In this document: piece by piece, positions 50,114 through 59,798 of the stretch | How the letters are laid out: every line of letters begins with the position of its first letter | Numbering within the stretch: position 1 is the first letter of the stretch | NCBI RefSeq assembly: GCF_003014595.1 | Contig: NZ_PYGK01000003.1 | Span: 645,570-709,569 of the forward strand | Source: Chitinophaga ginsengisoli | Lineage (GTDB): Bacteria; Bacteroidota; Bacteroidia; Chitinophagales; Chitinophagaceae | Length of the DNA: 64,000 nt | Reading direction: 5' to 3' | The notes under the pieces: generated by a model | What the model was told of the DNA's origin: nothing | The model's database searches: none | What the model saw: the letters and a program-made list of their open reading frames with translations, nothing else | Made by a program: the position numbers and the translations under genes

Positions 50114-52660
50114 ATGCAACAATATAAAAAAGCGTTCTTCTTTATTCTTGCCACCATTTTTATTTTGGTGGTTTCCCCGTTTTTATCATTCCCTCAGTTA
50201 AAAGATAGTGTTCATTCACAATTGGTTCTACAATTGCAGAAAAGTAAAGCAGATACTAATCGTGTGTCTATTTTACTGAAGCTTGGTCAATATTATATTC
50301 AGCGGGAGTATTATTTGTACAAAACCGGCAATCCACGCACACAACTTGACAGTGCCTGCTACTTCGCAGATGAAGCCCACCATCTGAGCCAGGCTTTAAA
50401 ATATGAAAATGGAAAGCATGAGGCGAATTTAATAAAGGGAGATGCATTGATCAGAAAAAATGAAATACGCTCAGCCCTTATTATGTTGGGCATACTAAAT
50501 GATTCAACCCGCTTTCGTTTATTAATAATATTGGGCCAGCATTATCTTTTTCATACCGACAGAACCCAAAAGGACCTGGATAGCTCGATGCACTTTTTAG
50601 AGCAGGCAAATAAAATTGCAATGAGCCATCCGGCTGAAAAGTGGAAGCCTGAACGTATACATATCAAAGCAATGCTTTCCTTTATGACCGAAGGTTTGCA
50701 GCAAAGTAAAAAATTATACCAGACAGCAATAGATAAAATAAGTCTGCCGGGTAATGAGGAAAAAGAAGCGCTTCTATGGCATGAATTGGCAACGCTGATC
50801 CCTTTGCGCGAAAAGACCGGCGTAACCAGGCTTTACTGTTTTGAAAAAATGTATTCGCTTTATAAAAAAAGCGGTAATCAGGAAAGACAGGCATGGGTAT
50901 TAAAGACAATTGCTGATATACATCTTGTGGAGGGAAAGCTGGATCTTGCTGAAACAGAGCTATTGGATGTACTTGAACTTTATAAGGGCATCGGATACCG
51001 GGACCTCCATTATATTTACGATCTGCTGGCAGTAACCTGTCGCTATAAAGGTGATTTTAGTAAATGCATCTTTTACGGCTCAAAGGCAATAGAGAGTGTG
51101 GAAGCGACGCATGATTCCGTTTCGGCCACTACTTTTTATAGTCGCCTTGCAAATATGTACCGGGAATCTGGTCAGCCGGACAAAAGCGTAGAGTGGTATT
51201 CAAAAGCGCTTAGAGACCGGGTATTTAAAGGGGACAACAATGACTATGTATTCAGGGATGCATTCTTTTTTGCAAGGGAGCTGGTAAAGCTAAAAAGAGC
51301 AAGGGAAGCGCTGTGGTATATTCTTGATATTCACGCAAAAAACAAACCCTTTGGTGTTCACGCAGAAGCATGCCTGCTCGGTTCATTGGCATTTTGTTAT
51401 CATGCTGTGAAACAGGAACGGCAGGCTGAAAAATATTATGCTGCATTGATAAAGTTATCCGATCAGCTGCAGCAGGACAATGAAATTACAACCGATATTC
51501 ATTATGAGTTAGGTCAGTATTTCATCGGCAAAACGCAATACCGGAAAGCCGCCGTCTATTTGCAAAAGGCGCTGAATACTGCAGAAGCTACTCATTCATA
51601 TCCTGAAGCTAAAGAAATTCATCTGCTGCTTTTCAGGGCCGATTCCGGCATGGGGAATTATCCTTCCGCCATGAAACATCTGCTAAGACATAAACTATTG
51701 AACGATTCCCTCTTTAATGAAACCAGAAGCTGGCAAATGGAAGAATTGAGGGTGCAGTACGAAACCGCTAAAAAGGAAAAAGATATTGAAACCCTCAACA
51801 ACCAGTACCAGTTGCAGCGTATTGGGGTTGAGCAGGCCAACAGAACAAAAAATATTACCCTGGCATTTGTGGTGTTATTAGTGATCATTGTGGGATTATT
51901 GTTTAACCGCTATCTTCTAAAAAACAAAAGCAATCATAAGCTGCAGGTGCATCAAAAAGAATTAGATCAAAAAAATACATTTTTAGAAACACTGAATACG
52001 AAACAGCATGTATTATTAAAAGAAAAAGAATGGCTTGTTAAAGAGATCCATCATCGCGTAAAGAACAATCTTCAAATGGTGACCAGTCTGCTTAATTCAC
52101 AGGCCGCCTATCTCGATAATGATGCAGCTGTACTGGCTATAAAAGATAGTCTGCGGCGGATGCAGGCCATGTCGCTTATACATCAGAAGCTTTATTTGTC
52201 AGGAAATATTTCGACCATTTCCATGCCTGAATACATCGAAGAACTGTTGAGTTACCTTCATGAAAGTTTCGATACCGGCAGCCGGATCGTCTTTCAACAA
52301 ACCATTGCGCCCATTGATCTTGATGTGTCACAGGCAATTCCGCTCGGATTGATCATCAATGAATGCATCGTAAATGCTATTAAGTATGCATTCCCCGGCG
52401 ATCGCAAAGGGATTGTCAGTATCAATCTGCAATCTATTGAGGAGGACCATGCGTTACTCAATATTTCTGATAATGGTGTCGGCCTGCCGGTGGATTTTGA
52501 TGTAATGAAGCCTAATTCACTGGGACTTAAACTTGTACAGGGACTTACAAAGCAATTAAACGGTAATGTTAATATTATAAGTGAAAACGGCCTGAGTGTA
52601 ATAATCCGGTTTGAAGTGATGAGTAAACATATTTCTGACGAACCATTTGTTAATTCATAA
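50114..52660 (+). CDS. TPR-containing histidine kinase (HisKA_2 type)
   Basis: The 848-residue protein has an N-terminal signal or membrane segment (about 7-25), a TPR-rich periplasmic region (about 30-570), a membrane segment (about 592-612, [21 protein letters not shown]), and a kinase core. The phospho-accepting histidine is in [12 protein letters not shown] (646-647). The ATPase part shows [20 protein letters not shown] (N box) and [16 protein letters not shown] (G1 box). It phosphorylates the response regulator downstream, whose start codon lies 13 bases past the kinase stop. The TPR region probably senses a protein or peptide signal. The same architecture is widespread in Bacteroidota. 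Confidence 0.92.
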   Translation: MQQYKKAFFFILATIFILVVSPFLSFPQLKDSVHSQLVLQLQKSKADTNRVSILLKLGQYYIQREYYLYKTGNPRTQLDSACYFADEAHHLSQALKYENGKHEANLIKGDALIRKNEIRSALIMLGILNDSTRFRLLIILGQHYLFHTDRTQKDLDSSMHFLEQANKIAMSHPAEKWKPERIHIKAMLSFMTEGLQQSKKLYQTAIDKISLPGNEEKEALLWHELATLIPLREKTGVTRLYCFEKMYSLYKKSGNQERQAWVLKTIADIHLVEGKLDLAETELLDVLELYKGIGYRDLHYIYDLLAVTCRYKGDFSKCIFYGSKAIESVEATHDSVSATTFYSRLANMYRESGQPDKSVEWYSKALRDRVFKGDNNDYVFRDAFFFARELVKLKRAREALWYILDIHAKNKPFGVHAEACLLGSLAFCYHAVKQERQAEKYYAALIKLSDQLQQDNEITTDIHYELGQYFIGKTQYRKAAVYLQKALNTAEATHSYPEAKEIHLLLFRADSGMGNYPSAMKHLLRHKLLNDSLFNETRSWQMEELRVQYETAKKEKDIETLNNQYQLQRIGVEQANRTKNITLAFVVLLVIIVGLLFNRYLLKNKSNHKLQVHQKELDQKNTFLETLNTKQHVLLKEKEWLVKEIHHRVKNNLQMVTSLLNSQAAYLDNDAAVLAIKDSLRRMQAMSLIHQKLYLSGNISTISMPEYIEELLSYLHESFDTGSRIVFQQTIAPIDLDVSQAIPLGLIINECIVNAIKYAFPGDRKGIVSINLQSIEEDHALLNISDNGVGLPVDFDVMKPNSLGLKLVQGLTKQLNGNVNIISENGLSVIIRFEVMSKHISDEPFVNS

Positions 52661-52673
52661 TAAGCAAGTTTCT

Positions 52674-54635
52674 ATGAATAAAAAATTACTCATAGTAGAA
52701 GATGAGTTTATTGTAGCCAATGACCTGCAATTAATATTAACGCAGGCGGGGTATCATATAATAGGAATTGCTGCTTCAGTTGGAGAGGCTGACACATATC
52801 TGCAACAGCAAACGCCAGACCTGGTGATTCTGGATATCCGGTTAAACGGAAAACGTTCAGGAATTACACTGGCACGAAAGCTGAGGGAGGATAATATCGC
52901 ATTCATCTATGTTTCTGCCAACTCTAACCAGAAAGTACTGGAAGAGGCAAAGACTACCGAGCCTTACGGATTTTTAGTTAAACCATTCAGGGAGAAAGAC
53001 CTGCTGATCACCCTGGATATTGCATGGTATCGTCATACGCATAGTCTTGAGTCAAAATTACGGAATGAAGAACGTTTACAAAGTCTGCTGACTGAGATAT
53101 GCAATGAAGAATCTGATGCTCAGTCAAAATTTTTAAAGCTGGCCAGCGCTATGCAATCTTTTATCCCGTTTGATTTTATAGCAACGGGAGTTAGGCCTCT
53201 GAATGGGGAACGGTTCACTGATATAGGTTATTTGCGGGTTGGTTTTGATGAATACCAGCATATTGGCGAAAAAGAATTACTCACCATCACGGGTTTAAGC
53301 AATAGTTCTTTTTATGCAGTTATTGAAAATAGCCCTGCCGACAGTCATGGGAACATCTATAGCAGCGAAGCACCAAACAATCATTCTCCAAACAATTCAC
53401 TGCAAAGAACATTGTTAGATTGTCTGCGAATGGAGTCATACCTGGTATTCCCTGTTTCTCCTGGCTATGGATTGTCGGTTCATTATTTTTTTTATAGTCG
53501 CAAGCCCGGCATTTACAGTAAAAGCCATCTTACCTTTCTACACCGGATAAAACAATGCCTGGAAGATCTGGCAGAAAAGATCATTTATTATGAGACATCA
53601 ACCTCTGTAGAAAAGGATCGGCCGGTTTCTCCGGAGAAGAAAAAAAATAAAGCGGAGTTTTATCCTGGATTCAAAAGCATCATTGGAAATCATCACCTCT
53701 TATTAGCGGCATTAGACCTTGCAACGCAGGTAGCCCCTTATAATACATCCGTACTTATATTGGGAGAGAGCGGCACTGGCAAAGAAAAAGTAGCGCAATC
53801 CATTCATGAACTTTCCACCAGGAAAAAGGGGCCATTCATTAAGGTTAATTGTGCTGCTATTCCTGAAACATTGGTAGAATCTGAGTTGTTCGGTCATGAA
53901 AAGGGTGCTTTTACGGGTGCTATTGAAAAAAGGAAAGGAAAGTTCGAGCAGGCGGAAGGCGGAACCATTTTCCTGGACGAAATCGGAGAACTGCCATTGG
54001 CCATACAAATGAAATTATTACGTGTTTTACAGGAAAGGGAGATCGAATATGTTGGCGGCCACTCGCCTGTAAAAGTAAATGTGCGCGTTGTTGCCGCCAC
54101 AAACCGCAATCTGGATAAAGAAGTAGCCGAAGGTAGGTTCCGTCTTGACCTGTATTATCGACTGAACGTTTTCCCTATTACTTTACCACCATTGCGTGAG
54201 CGTAAAACAGACATAGAAGCGCTAACCGTGTTTTTTGGTAATAAATTCTGTAAGGAATTTGATAAACCCTTTAATGGGATTTCAGACGCAATGATCCAAA
54301 AGATATATGCATATGACTGGCCTGGAAATATTCGCGAACTGGAGAATGTTGTAGAGCAGTCAGTTGTGCTGAATGATGGCAGGTCCAAATTGCAGCTCAT
54401 GCGGGACCTTTCATCGCCGGCTTTTAGCGTTATCGGAAAAACCGGTATTAATACATTTGATGAAGTAAAGCATATTCAGCAGGAAACAGAAAGAGAATAT
54501 ATTACTTCCATCCTCAAAAAAACAAAAGGCCGTATACGGGGCGTCAACGGAGCCGCAGAACTATTGAATATAAAACCTACCACCCTCGAATCAAAAATGA
54601 TCAGGCTGAATATAAGAAAGCAGGATTTTGAGTGA
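52674..54635 (+). CDS. Sigma-54-interacting response regulator (NtrC type)
   Basis: The ATG at 52674 is chosen over a TTG at 52647 because the receiver domain begins right after it ([12 protein letters not shown]). The receiver has its phospho-acceptor D54 in [15 protein letters not shown]-like middle part (about 125-310) follows. The AAA+ domain has Walker A ESGTGKE (365-371), the GAFTGA loop, FLDEIGELP and [12 protein letters not shown] Fis-like helix-turn-helix lies at about 615-653 ([20 protein letters not shown]). It activates sigma-54 promoters when phosphorylated. The adjacent kinase is its likely partner. Targets are unknown, but the next operon starts 190 bases downstream. Confidence 0.94.
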   Translation: MNKKLLIVEDEFIVANDLQLILTQAGYHIIGIAASVGEADTYLQQQTPDLVILDIRLNGKRSGITLARKLREDNIAFIYVSANSNQKVLEEAKTTEPYGFLVKPFREKDLLITLDIAWYRHTHSLESKLRNEERLQSLLTEICNEESDAQSKFLKLASAMQSFIPFDFIATGVRPLNGERFTDIGYLRVGFDEYQHIGEKELLTITGLSNSSFYAVIENSPADSHGNIYSSEAPNNHSPNNSLQRTLLDCLRMESYLVFPVSPGYGLSVHYFFYSRKPGIYSKSHLTFLHRIKQCLEDLAEKIIYYETSTSVEKDRPVSPEKKKNKAEFYPGFKSIIGNHHLLLAALDLATQVAPYNTSVLILGESGTGKEKVAQSIHELSTRKKGPFIKVNCAAIPETLVESELFGHEKGAFTGAIEKRKGKFEQAEGGTIFLDEIGELPLAIQMKLLRVLQEREIEYVGGHSPVKVNVRVVAATNRNLDKEVAEGRFRLDLYYRLNVFPITLPPLRERKTDIEALTVFFGNKFCKEFDKPFNGISDAMIQKIYAYDWPGNIRELENVVEQSVVLNDGRSKLQLMRDLSSPAFSVIGKTGINTFDEVKHIQQETEREYITSILKKTKGRIRGVNGAAELLNIKPTTLESKMIRLNIRKQDFE

Positions 54636-54637
54636 CC

Positions 54638-54660
54638 CAACTCCGATATTTTCGGAGTTG
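54638..54660 (+). terminator. Hairpin after the response regulator gene
   Basis: CAACTCCGA (54638-54646) pairs with TCGGAGTTG (54652-54660). A second overlapping pairing (TTTTCGGA with TCCGAAAT) gives an alternative fold, so it may act as more than a terminator. Confidence 0.55.
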
Positions 54661-54789
54661 AGTCCGAAATAATGGAGAATCCGGCAGTATTTCTTTTGCA
54701 TCTCTACATTGCGGACCATCAGTATTCATCTTACTTCCAGCTGATTACATAATTACTTTCTCCGCATGTCATTCTCGTAGCTGGAATGG

Positions 54790-54827
54790 CATACAAATAG
54801 TCAACACAGATCAAAACTATTTGTATG
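54790..54827 (+). promoter_or_regulatory. Hairpin that contains the start codon of the 54825 gene
   Basis: CATACAAATAGT (54790-54801) pairs exactly with ACTATTTGTATG (54816-54827). The ATG of the 2TM gene (54825-54827) lies inside the second arm, so the start codon would be hidden in a 12-base stem in the mRNA. It could also be a protein-binding operator in DNA. Confidence 0.5.
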
Positions 54828-55043
54828 TCATACCCACATCAATGGAGCGAAGCCTCCAATCCTAAAAAAGGTTTCAGAATTCATCTCATCGTATTCCTGC
54901 TTTGCATTCCCGCTTTGTGGATCGTATGGTACTTCACTGACAGAAGCTACCCCTGGCCGTTATGGTCCACCGTTGCATGGGGTATCGGTATTATATTCCA
55001 TTACCTGGGTGTATTTGTTTTCAAAAAATCAAAGAGCAACTAA
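54825..55043 (+). CDS. 2TM-domain small membrane protein
   Basis: The 72-residue protein has two hydrophobic segments (about 18-37 and 45-65), with the W-x-x-E-A-x-N-P-K-K-G-F start and GIGIIFHYLGVF end typical of 2TM-domain proteins. Such proteins are small inner-membrane proteins of unknown role. It is the first gene of a six-gene operon; the cupin gene starts 9 bases downstream. The start codon is predicted to sit in an RNA hairpin. Confidence 0.78.
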   Translation: MSYPHQWSEASNPKKGFRIHLIVFLLCIPALWIVWYFTDRSYPWPLWSTVAWGIGIIFHYLGVFVFKKSKSN

Positions 55044-55052
55044 AACGGATGT

Positions 55053-55634
55053 ATGAACCAGCAACAAAAAACATTCAGACGTATTATAACAGGTCATAAC
55101 ACGGATGGTGCAGCAGTTATTATTTCCGATGCTCCCCCCACCCATACCCAACTTGTTGGTGGACCAGGCGGCCCTACTTTTTTTGAAGTATGGCATACGC
55201 TGGAAGCTCCTGCGTTAATCCATGCACAGCCGGCGGAGCCCGAAGAAAAAGGCCTGATATTACCGCCTCCTAAAAACGGTACGCGTTTACGGGTAATTGA
55301 ATTTCCGCCGGAAGGTGAAGAAATACGAAAACTCACCGGGGCTGATGCAGCAGCTAAATTCAAATCAATGGGCGATGAAAAAGCCTCCACCTCAAATGAA
55401 GCGGCTCCCCATCCGTTGATGCACCGCACAAAAACGGTCGATTACGGAATTGTGCTTGAAGGGGAAATCACCTTGGTGCTCGATAAGGAAGAGACGACTA
55501 TTCAGGCAGGTGATATCATTATTCAAAATGGGACCAATCATGCCTGGGCCAACCGCTCCGGCAAGATCTGCCGTATGGCGTTCATTCTGATCGATGGGGA
55601 GTTTACACCTGAAATCGTAACGCCTAAAAATTAA
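55053..55634 (+). CDS. Cupin-domain protein
   Basis: The 193-residue protein has a C-terminal cupin barrel (about 120-190). Motif 1 is in HPLMHRTKTVDYGIVLEGEI and motif 2 in GDIIIQNGTNHAWANRSGKI. Two histidines and a glutamate usual for a metal site are partly present. The N-terminal 100 residues form an extra beta-rich part (GGPTFFEVWHT and IEFPPEGEEI). The protein may act on an aromatic or small organic acid. It lies between the 2TM gene and the CMD gene, 9 and 3 bases apart. The actual substrate is unknown. Confidence 0.85.
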   Translation: MNQQQKTFRRIITGHNTDGAAVIISDAPPTHTQLVGGPGGPTFFEVWHTLEAPALIHAQPAEPEEKGLILPPPKNGTRLRVIEFPPEGEEIRKLTGADAAAKFKSMGDEKASTSNEAAPHPLMHRTKTVDYGIVLEGEITLVLDKEETTIQAGDIIIQNGTNHAWANRSGKICRMAFILIDGEFTPEIVTPKN

Positions 55635-55637
55635 GCC

Positions 55638-56204
55638 ATGCGTATACAACCATTACCGCCGGATACGCTTGGCAGCGAAACCCGTTCAGTACATGAGGAG
55701 ATCGCCCATCTTGTTGGCCGAAGTCAGCGTCAGGTACCAATGATAGACGCGCAGGGAGCATTATTAGGTCCTTTCCCGGCTATGTTACACTACCCGCAGT
55801 TCGGCATTCCGGCGTTGAGTTTTATAAGAACGCTCGACATGCATGCAACGCTTAACAAAAGGGTGCGTGAGGTAGCTATCCTAACAGTTGCTGCATCCTT
55901 TGGGGCACGATTTGAACTGTATGCACATGAGATCATGGCGGAAGCATTTGGTATTGCGCCTGATGTTGTCGCATTGCTTGCAGCAGGCGGTCATCCTGAT
56001 GGTTTAAACGAACAGGAGGCCATTGCTCATTCGATTGCCCATGTGCTGGTTAACGGTCATGTGGTGCCGGATTCGACTTATAAGCGGGCAGTTCAACTGC
56101 TTGGACAGGATGCGGTAGCAGAGCTCTTCTTTCTTATCGGCGGCTACTGCTTTATCGCCATTATTTTAAACGGATTCGATATGCCCTCACCCGAAAATCT
56201 ATAA
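55638..56204 (+). CDS. Carboxymuconolactone decarboxylase family protein
   Basis: The 188-residue helical protein matches the CMD/AhpD superfamily (RVREVAILTVAASFGARFEL followed by YAHEIMAEAFGIAP). The CxxC pair of the AhpD peroxidase branch is absent, so a peroxide-reducing role by that mechanism is unlikely. It fits the decarboxylase-like or unknown-function branch. The later HVLVNGHVVPDSTYKRAVQL block is also typical. It is cytosolic, and overlaps no neighbour but sits 3 and 7 bases from them. Confidence 0.85.
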   Translation: MRIQPLPPDTLGSETRSVHEEIAHLVGRSQRQVPMIDAQGALLGPFPAMLHYPQFGIPALSFIRTLDMHATLNKRVREVAILTVAASFGARFELYAHEIMAEAFGIAPDVVALLAAGGHPDGLNEQEAIAHSIAHVLVNGHVVPDSTYKRAVQLLGQDAVAELFFLIGGYCFIAIILNGFDMPSPENL

Positions 56205-56211
56205 CCTCTAC

Positions 56212-57024
56212 ATGAAAAAGTCAATTTTATCGCTGCTGGCTGTTGCAGCGCTTATTACAACAGCCACTTCATGCGCTAACCATGAAAAAGAACCAGGTGC
56301 CACTCCCCATACTTATGTGCTGGTACATGGTGCATGGCAGGCTCCGTACGTTTGGGATTCAGTGCAGGCTGATCTTGTTAAAAATGGCGACAAAGTGATT
56401 GTAGTGAATCTGCCGGGCCACGGCTCCGACACAACGGCTCCTCACCAGCTGAGTCTCGATGTATATAGAGATGAAGTGATCAATGCTATTGCCAAAGCCG
56501 ATAGTAATGTCATTCTCGTAGGACATAGCATGGGTGGAATGGTGATTACAGACGTGGCAGAAAAAATCCCCAACAAGATCAAAAAACTGATTTACATAGG
56601 GGCTTATCTTCCTGCAACGGGACAGGCGCTTACGGACCTTGCTTTTTCGGACCCTGGCTCCCAATTGGGCCCTTTGCTGAGACCATCAGCCGATCAATTG
56701 ACACTCGATGTAAAACGCGACAGCCTCACTTACCTTTTTATCAACGACGGTTCACAAGCTGCTAAAGACCTGGTGCTGGCCAATTACCGGGCGGAGCCGG
56801 CTATTCCATTTACCAACAAGGTGACGCTGACAAATGAAGGTTTCGGTGCAGTAGATAAAATATATATCAAGACACTGAAGGATGTAGTGATCTCGCCCGC
56901 CCTGCAGGATCGCATGATAGCAGCGGCAGGTATAAAAAACGTACTCACCGTGAACACAAGTCATTCGCCCTTCCTGGCGGAACCACATACCGTTTCAGGC
57001 TTGTTAATCAAGGCTGCACAATAA
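56212..57024 (+). CDS. Exported alpha/beta hydrolase
   Basis: The 270-residue protein has a lipoprotein signal (ATSC, cysteine at 21). The hydrolase core shows LVHGAW (37-42), the nucleophile S106 in GHSMGG, and a histidine near the end in TSHSPF. It resembles salicylate/methyl ester esterases (plant MES-like) and related bacterial alpha/beta hydrolases. It should act in the periplasm or on the cell surface. Its neighbours are a CMD protein upstream (7 bases) and an ABM protein downstream (12 bases), consistent with a small-molecule catabolic or detoxifying unit. Substrate unknown. Confidence 0.9.
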   Translation: MKKSILSLLAVAALITTATSCANHEKEPGATPHTYVLVHGAWQAPYVWDSVQADLVKNGDKVIVVNLPGHGSDTTAPHQLSLDVYRDEVINAIAKADSNVILVGHSMGGMVITDVAEKIPNKIKKLIYIGAYLPATGQALTDLAFSDPGSQLGPLLRPSADQLTLDVKRDSLTYLFINDGSQAAKDLVLANYRAEPAIPFTNKVTLTNEGFGAVDKIYIKTLKDVVISPALQDRMIAAAGIKNVLTVNTSHSPFLAEPHTVSGLLIKAAQ

Positions 57025-57036
57025 ATACGATTTACC

Positions 57037-57771
57037 ATGGCAAGACATTTAATGCTCGCAATGTGTATGCTGCTAGGTAGTATTTATGTAAAAGCGCAAA
57101 AAACAGATCGCATGGCTGAAGTAGTTGTATTAACGCGGTTTGAGGTAAAAAAAGACCAGGTGGAAGCACTTCGCACCTTACTTGGTAAGTATGTAAAACA
57201 GGCTGTTGGTAATGAAAATAACATTATGGCTGAGGCTTATTATGAAGACGAAAGCCCTTCTGTGATGTGGCTCATTGAAAGATGGGCCAGTAAACAGGTG
57301 TTGGAGAAAATCAGAGGTAGTGCCATATTCAAACAGGTCAACACATTATCTGAAAAGGAACTGGTACAGCCTGTAAAAACGATCTATGTAAAAGACCTGG
57401 AACCGCTTTCAAAAGAAGAATGGCGAAGAGAACCAACGAAGGAGGACACGCCGATCACTATTATGCTATTTGTGGATAGCAAAGCCGGGACCGGGAGCCT
57501 GTTTAAAGATTTGTATCATACCGCCATGCCACAATTCAGAGGTGAACCAGGAGTGATCAATTATCAGCTTTCACAACTGGAAGAAGACAGCACACAGTTT
57601 GTAACATATGAAAAATTCAGGAATGAAGATGCCTTCCGGTATCATCTGAACTTTCCTCCTATTCAGCCTGTCATCGACTATTTGAACAGCAGCATTAAGC
57701 AGCAACCCTTTCAGGCCGGGCTACACAGGTTGATAAGGTTTGCTCCATCTGGTGATGGCACGTATCTGTAA
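57037..57771 (+). CDS. Exported protein with two antibiotic-biosynthesis-monooxygenase-like domains
   Basis: The 244-residue protein has a signal peptide (about 1-20, IYVKAQ). Two dimeric ferredoxin-like ABM domains follow (about 27-115 and 135-225). The first starts with VVLTRFEVKKDQVEALRTLL and includes MAEAYYEDESPSVMWLIERW; the second has INYQLSQLEEDSTQFVTYEK. ABM domains are often cofactor-free oxygenases of quinone-like or aromatic substrates. Two repeats suggest a single-chain dimer. It is exported, which is unusual for the family. It precedes the DJ-1-like gene by 19 bases. Confidence 0.85.
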   Translation: MARHLMLAMCMLLGSIYVKAQKTDRMAEVVVLTRFEVKKDQVEALRTLLGKYVKQAVGNENNIMAEAYYEDESPSVMWLIERWASKQVLEKIRGSAIFKQVNTLSEKELVQPVKTIYVKDLEPLSKEEWRREPTKEDTPITIMLFVDSKAGTGSLFKDLYHTAMPQFRGEPGVINYQLSQLEEDSTQFVTYEKFRNEDAFRYHLNFPPIQPVIDYLNSSIKQQPFQAGLHRLIRFAPSGDGTYL

Positions 57772-57790
57772 CAATTAAAAATCTGATGAA

Positions 57791-58600
57791 ATGAACTTTT
57801 TTAATCCATCCATGCTGGCCGGTATAGTAAGTGTTTTTACTGTATTCCATGCAACAGCACAGGTTAAAACAACAGCAATGAATAGTCATGAACTTTCGGT
57901 ATTAAATCAACTTAGCTCCCCGGCAGTAGTTGTGAATATGCCAGTATCACAACTTTTGAATGCGCCAGGCAACGAGGCATTGAGAGCTTTCTTCTTTACG
58001 CCTGTAAAAGATCCAACGGTATTAAAGGGTAAAAAGATCGCTGTATTGGCGGCTGATGGTTTTGAAGAAATTGAATTACTTGGGCCGGTATGGTATTTCA
58101 AACAACTCGGAGCCCAGGTAGATATTGTAGCGCCTAAATACAATCCTGCGCCAGAACGGTATGGCCTGACGTATCCCGAAATGGCAAAAACACATATCAT
58201 GGCCATTCAGTACTTGCAGCCCGTTGGCTGGATCAAATTCGATCGTACTGCCGACATGATCAAAGTAAGCGATTATGATGCTGTTTTTATACCTGGTGGA
58301 GCATGGAATCCCGATAACCTGCGCTACGATAAAGATGTGATAAAGTTCCTCCAGGATTTCAATCAATCGGGCAAACTGATTGCCGCTATTTGTCACGCAC
58401 CGGTTGTATTAGCTTCTGCTGATATTTTAAAAGGAAAAAAGCTGACAGGTTACTGGAATATACAGGTGGATTTGAAGAACGCCGGAGGTACCGTAGTGGA
58501 CCAACCAGTGGTAACAGACGGCAACCTGGTAACCAGCAGGCATCCTATAGATGTAGCTGAATTTTCAAGAGCGGTAGAAAACTGGTTGATCAACAAGTAA
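57791..58600 (+). CDS. Exported DJ-1/PfpI-family protein
   Basis: The 269-residue protein has a signal peptide (about 1-23). The DJ-1/PfpI domain spans about 80-265. The nucleophilic C201 in AAICHAPVVL is intact, and an acidic residue (E93 in DGFEEIELLG) that supports it is present. The domain may be a glyoxalase/deglycase, protease-like or hydratase-type enzyme. The extra N-terminal 55 residues lie outside the usual domain. It ends the operon and is followed by a very strong terminator. Its exported location matches the preceding ABM and hydrolase proteins. Confidence 0.9.
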   Translation: MNFFNPSMLAGIVSVFTVFHATAQVKTTAMNSHELSVLNQLSSPAVVVNMPVSQLLNAPGNEALRAFFFTPVKDPTVLKGKKIAVLAADGFEEIELLGPVWYFKQLGAQVDIVAPKYNPAPERYGLTYPEMAKTHIMAIQYLQPVGWIKFDRTADMIKVSDYDAVFIPGGAWNPDNLRYDKDVIKFLQDFNQSGKLIAAICHAPVVLASADILKGKKLTGYWNIQVDLKNAGGTVVDQPVVTDGNLVTSRHPIDVAEFSRAVENWLINK

Positions 58601-58624
58601 CCCGATCCATTTAATACTCCAATA

Positions 58625-58660
58625 AAAAGGAACAGGTCATTTCGATGATCTGTTCCTTTT
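58625..58660. terminator. Strong bidirectional terminator
   Basis: A 16-base stem with one G-T pair and a TTCG tetraloop (58625-58640 with 58645-58660) has T-rich ends on both strands. It separates the DJ-1 operon from the convergent dehydrogenase gene. Confidence 0.9.
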
Positions 58661-58712
58661 CCTGCGTCGGGGTGACTGAAACAAAAAGCGATGATCCAGA
58701 AAGGGTATATCC

Positions 58713-59702
58713 TTATAGATGTGAAATTTTAAAAATATGCTTACCCTTTTGAGGATACTCTATACTCTCTGTAATAGCCCTATTAAAATCTTCCAGATCG
58801 TGTATCCCTCCTAATGGCACCTGAAAACCAGGTTGTGCAGATATGGTGATAATTTCATTGAGGATAGGAGTGTCTGCTTCTTTGGGCGGGTTGAAGAAAT
58901 AACGATATACATGGGATTTGATTTCTATCCCGCTCATTAATATATCAAAATTATGCAACTCAAACCGGTTGGCGCTCATTCCTCCGTTAATTATCACCCG
59001 GCCGCCAAAAGCCATGCTTCTGATCAATTCACCTGTAACAGGGCCACCAACGTTATCAATGACTCCATTAATCCCTTTGTTTTGTGTGATTCTCATAATT
59101 TGTTCGTTCACATCTTCCTGCAGCTTAGAAAGCTCAATAATAGCATTGGCACCCATTGAAGTAAGATCAACTGTTGCTTGTGCCTGGCGAATCAAAGAGA
59201 TCACATTTATGCCCATATGCCTGGCCAATTGTGTCACCATCGTAGAAACTGATGAATTACCCGCAGTAAGGGCCAGCCATTGGCCTGGAACTAATCCTGC
59301 CTGATCAAGCAGGTCCCATGCCGTTATAAGGTTCACAAACTGCGAGGCCAGCTCAATTGGATAATCAGCGGGCAGCCGTATGAGCCATTCCGATGGGACA
59401 GCCGCATATTCAGCCCAGGTATTGTAATAACTGAATGCAACAAATGTTCCTGGTTGTAATTTAACTTGTCTTCCTGCTTTTTCGATAATGCCGGCACCGT
59501 GGTTTCCTGCAATCTGACCAGGAAATTGTGGCTTTTTAGGTTCCGGATATAGATTCTGTATGAATAAAAAATCGCCCGGATTAATGGATGTAGCCACCAT
59601 CCTCACCAGCACTTCGTTATCTCCTATTTCAGGAACAGGTACATTTCTAAGTTCCAATACATCCTCAGGAGAACCAATTTGATCAAATACAATTGCTTTC
59701 AT
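58713..59702 (-). CDS. Medium-chain dehydrogenase/enoyl reductase-like protein
   Basis: The 329-residue protein is a zinc-free MDR family member close to the quinone oxidoreductase and mitochondrial-type enoyl reductase branch. GroES-like and Rossmann parts are recognisable. Landmarks are VRMVATSINPGDFLFIQN, FPGQIAGNHGAGIIEKAGRQ and AGNSSVSTMVTQLARHMG. The catalytic zinc cysteines are absent, as expected for the branch. It probably reduces a quinone or an unsaturated carbonyl compound with NADPH. It is divergent from the GlxA-type regulator gene, which probably controls it. Confidence 0.9.
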   Translation of the reverse strand: MKAIVFDQIGSPEDVLELRNVPVPEIGDNEVLVRMVATSINPGDFLFIQNLYPEPKKPQFPGQIAGNHGAGIIEKAGRQVKLQPGTFVAFSYYNTWAEYAAVPSEWLIRLPADYPIELASQFVNLITAWDLLDQAGLVPGQWLALTAGNSSVSTMVTQLARHMGINVISLIRQAQATVDLTSMGANAIIELSKLQEDVNEQIMRITQNKGINGVIDNVGGPVTGELIRSMAFGGRVIINGGMSANRFELHNFDILMSGIEIKSHVYRYFFNPPKEADTPILNEIITISAQPGFQVPLGGIHDLEDFNRAITESIEYPQKGKHIFKISHL

Positions 59703-59721
59703 AATTTATGTCAGTATTTTA

Positions 59722-59776
59722 TTTGAAAGGCAATATTATATGGGATTGCATAACTTTGGCTTGTCGTTTTTGACAA
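59722..59776 (+). promoter_or_regulatory. Promoter and operator candidate between divergent genes
   Basis: TAACTTTG (59751-59758) is an exact -7 box about 40 bases before the GlxA-type gene. TTTG at 59722-59725 is a possible -33 box at a long 25-base spacing. TTGTC (59761-59765) and GACAA (59772-59776) form an inverted repeat just past the -7 box, which would block transcription if bound. Confidence 0.5.
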
Positions 59777-59798
59777 ATACTATGCAAAAACTGCCACT

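Noticed and set aside
49983..50201. A 72-codon ORF before the kinase gene
   Set aside because: It overlaps the first codons of the kinase gene in another frame and carries no recognisable feature.
54640..54830. A sigma-54 promoter for the six-gene operon
   Set aside because: TGGCAT near 54786 lacks a TTGC element at the right distance; other GG/GC pairs have the wrong spacing.
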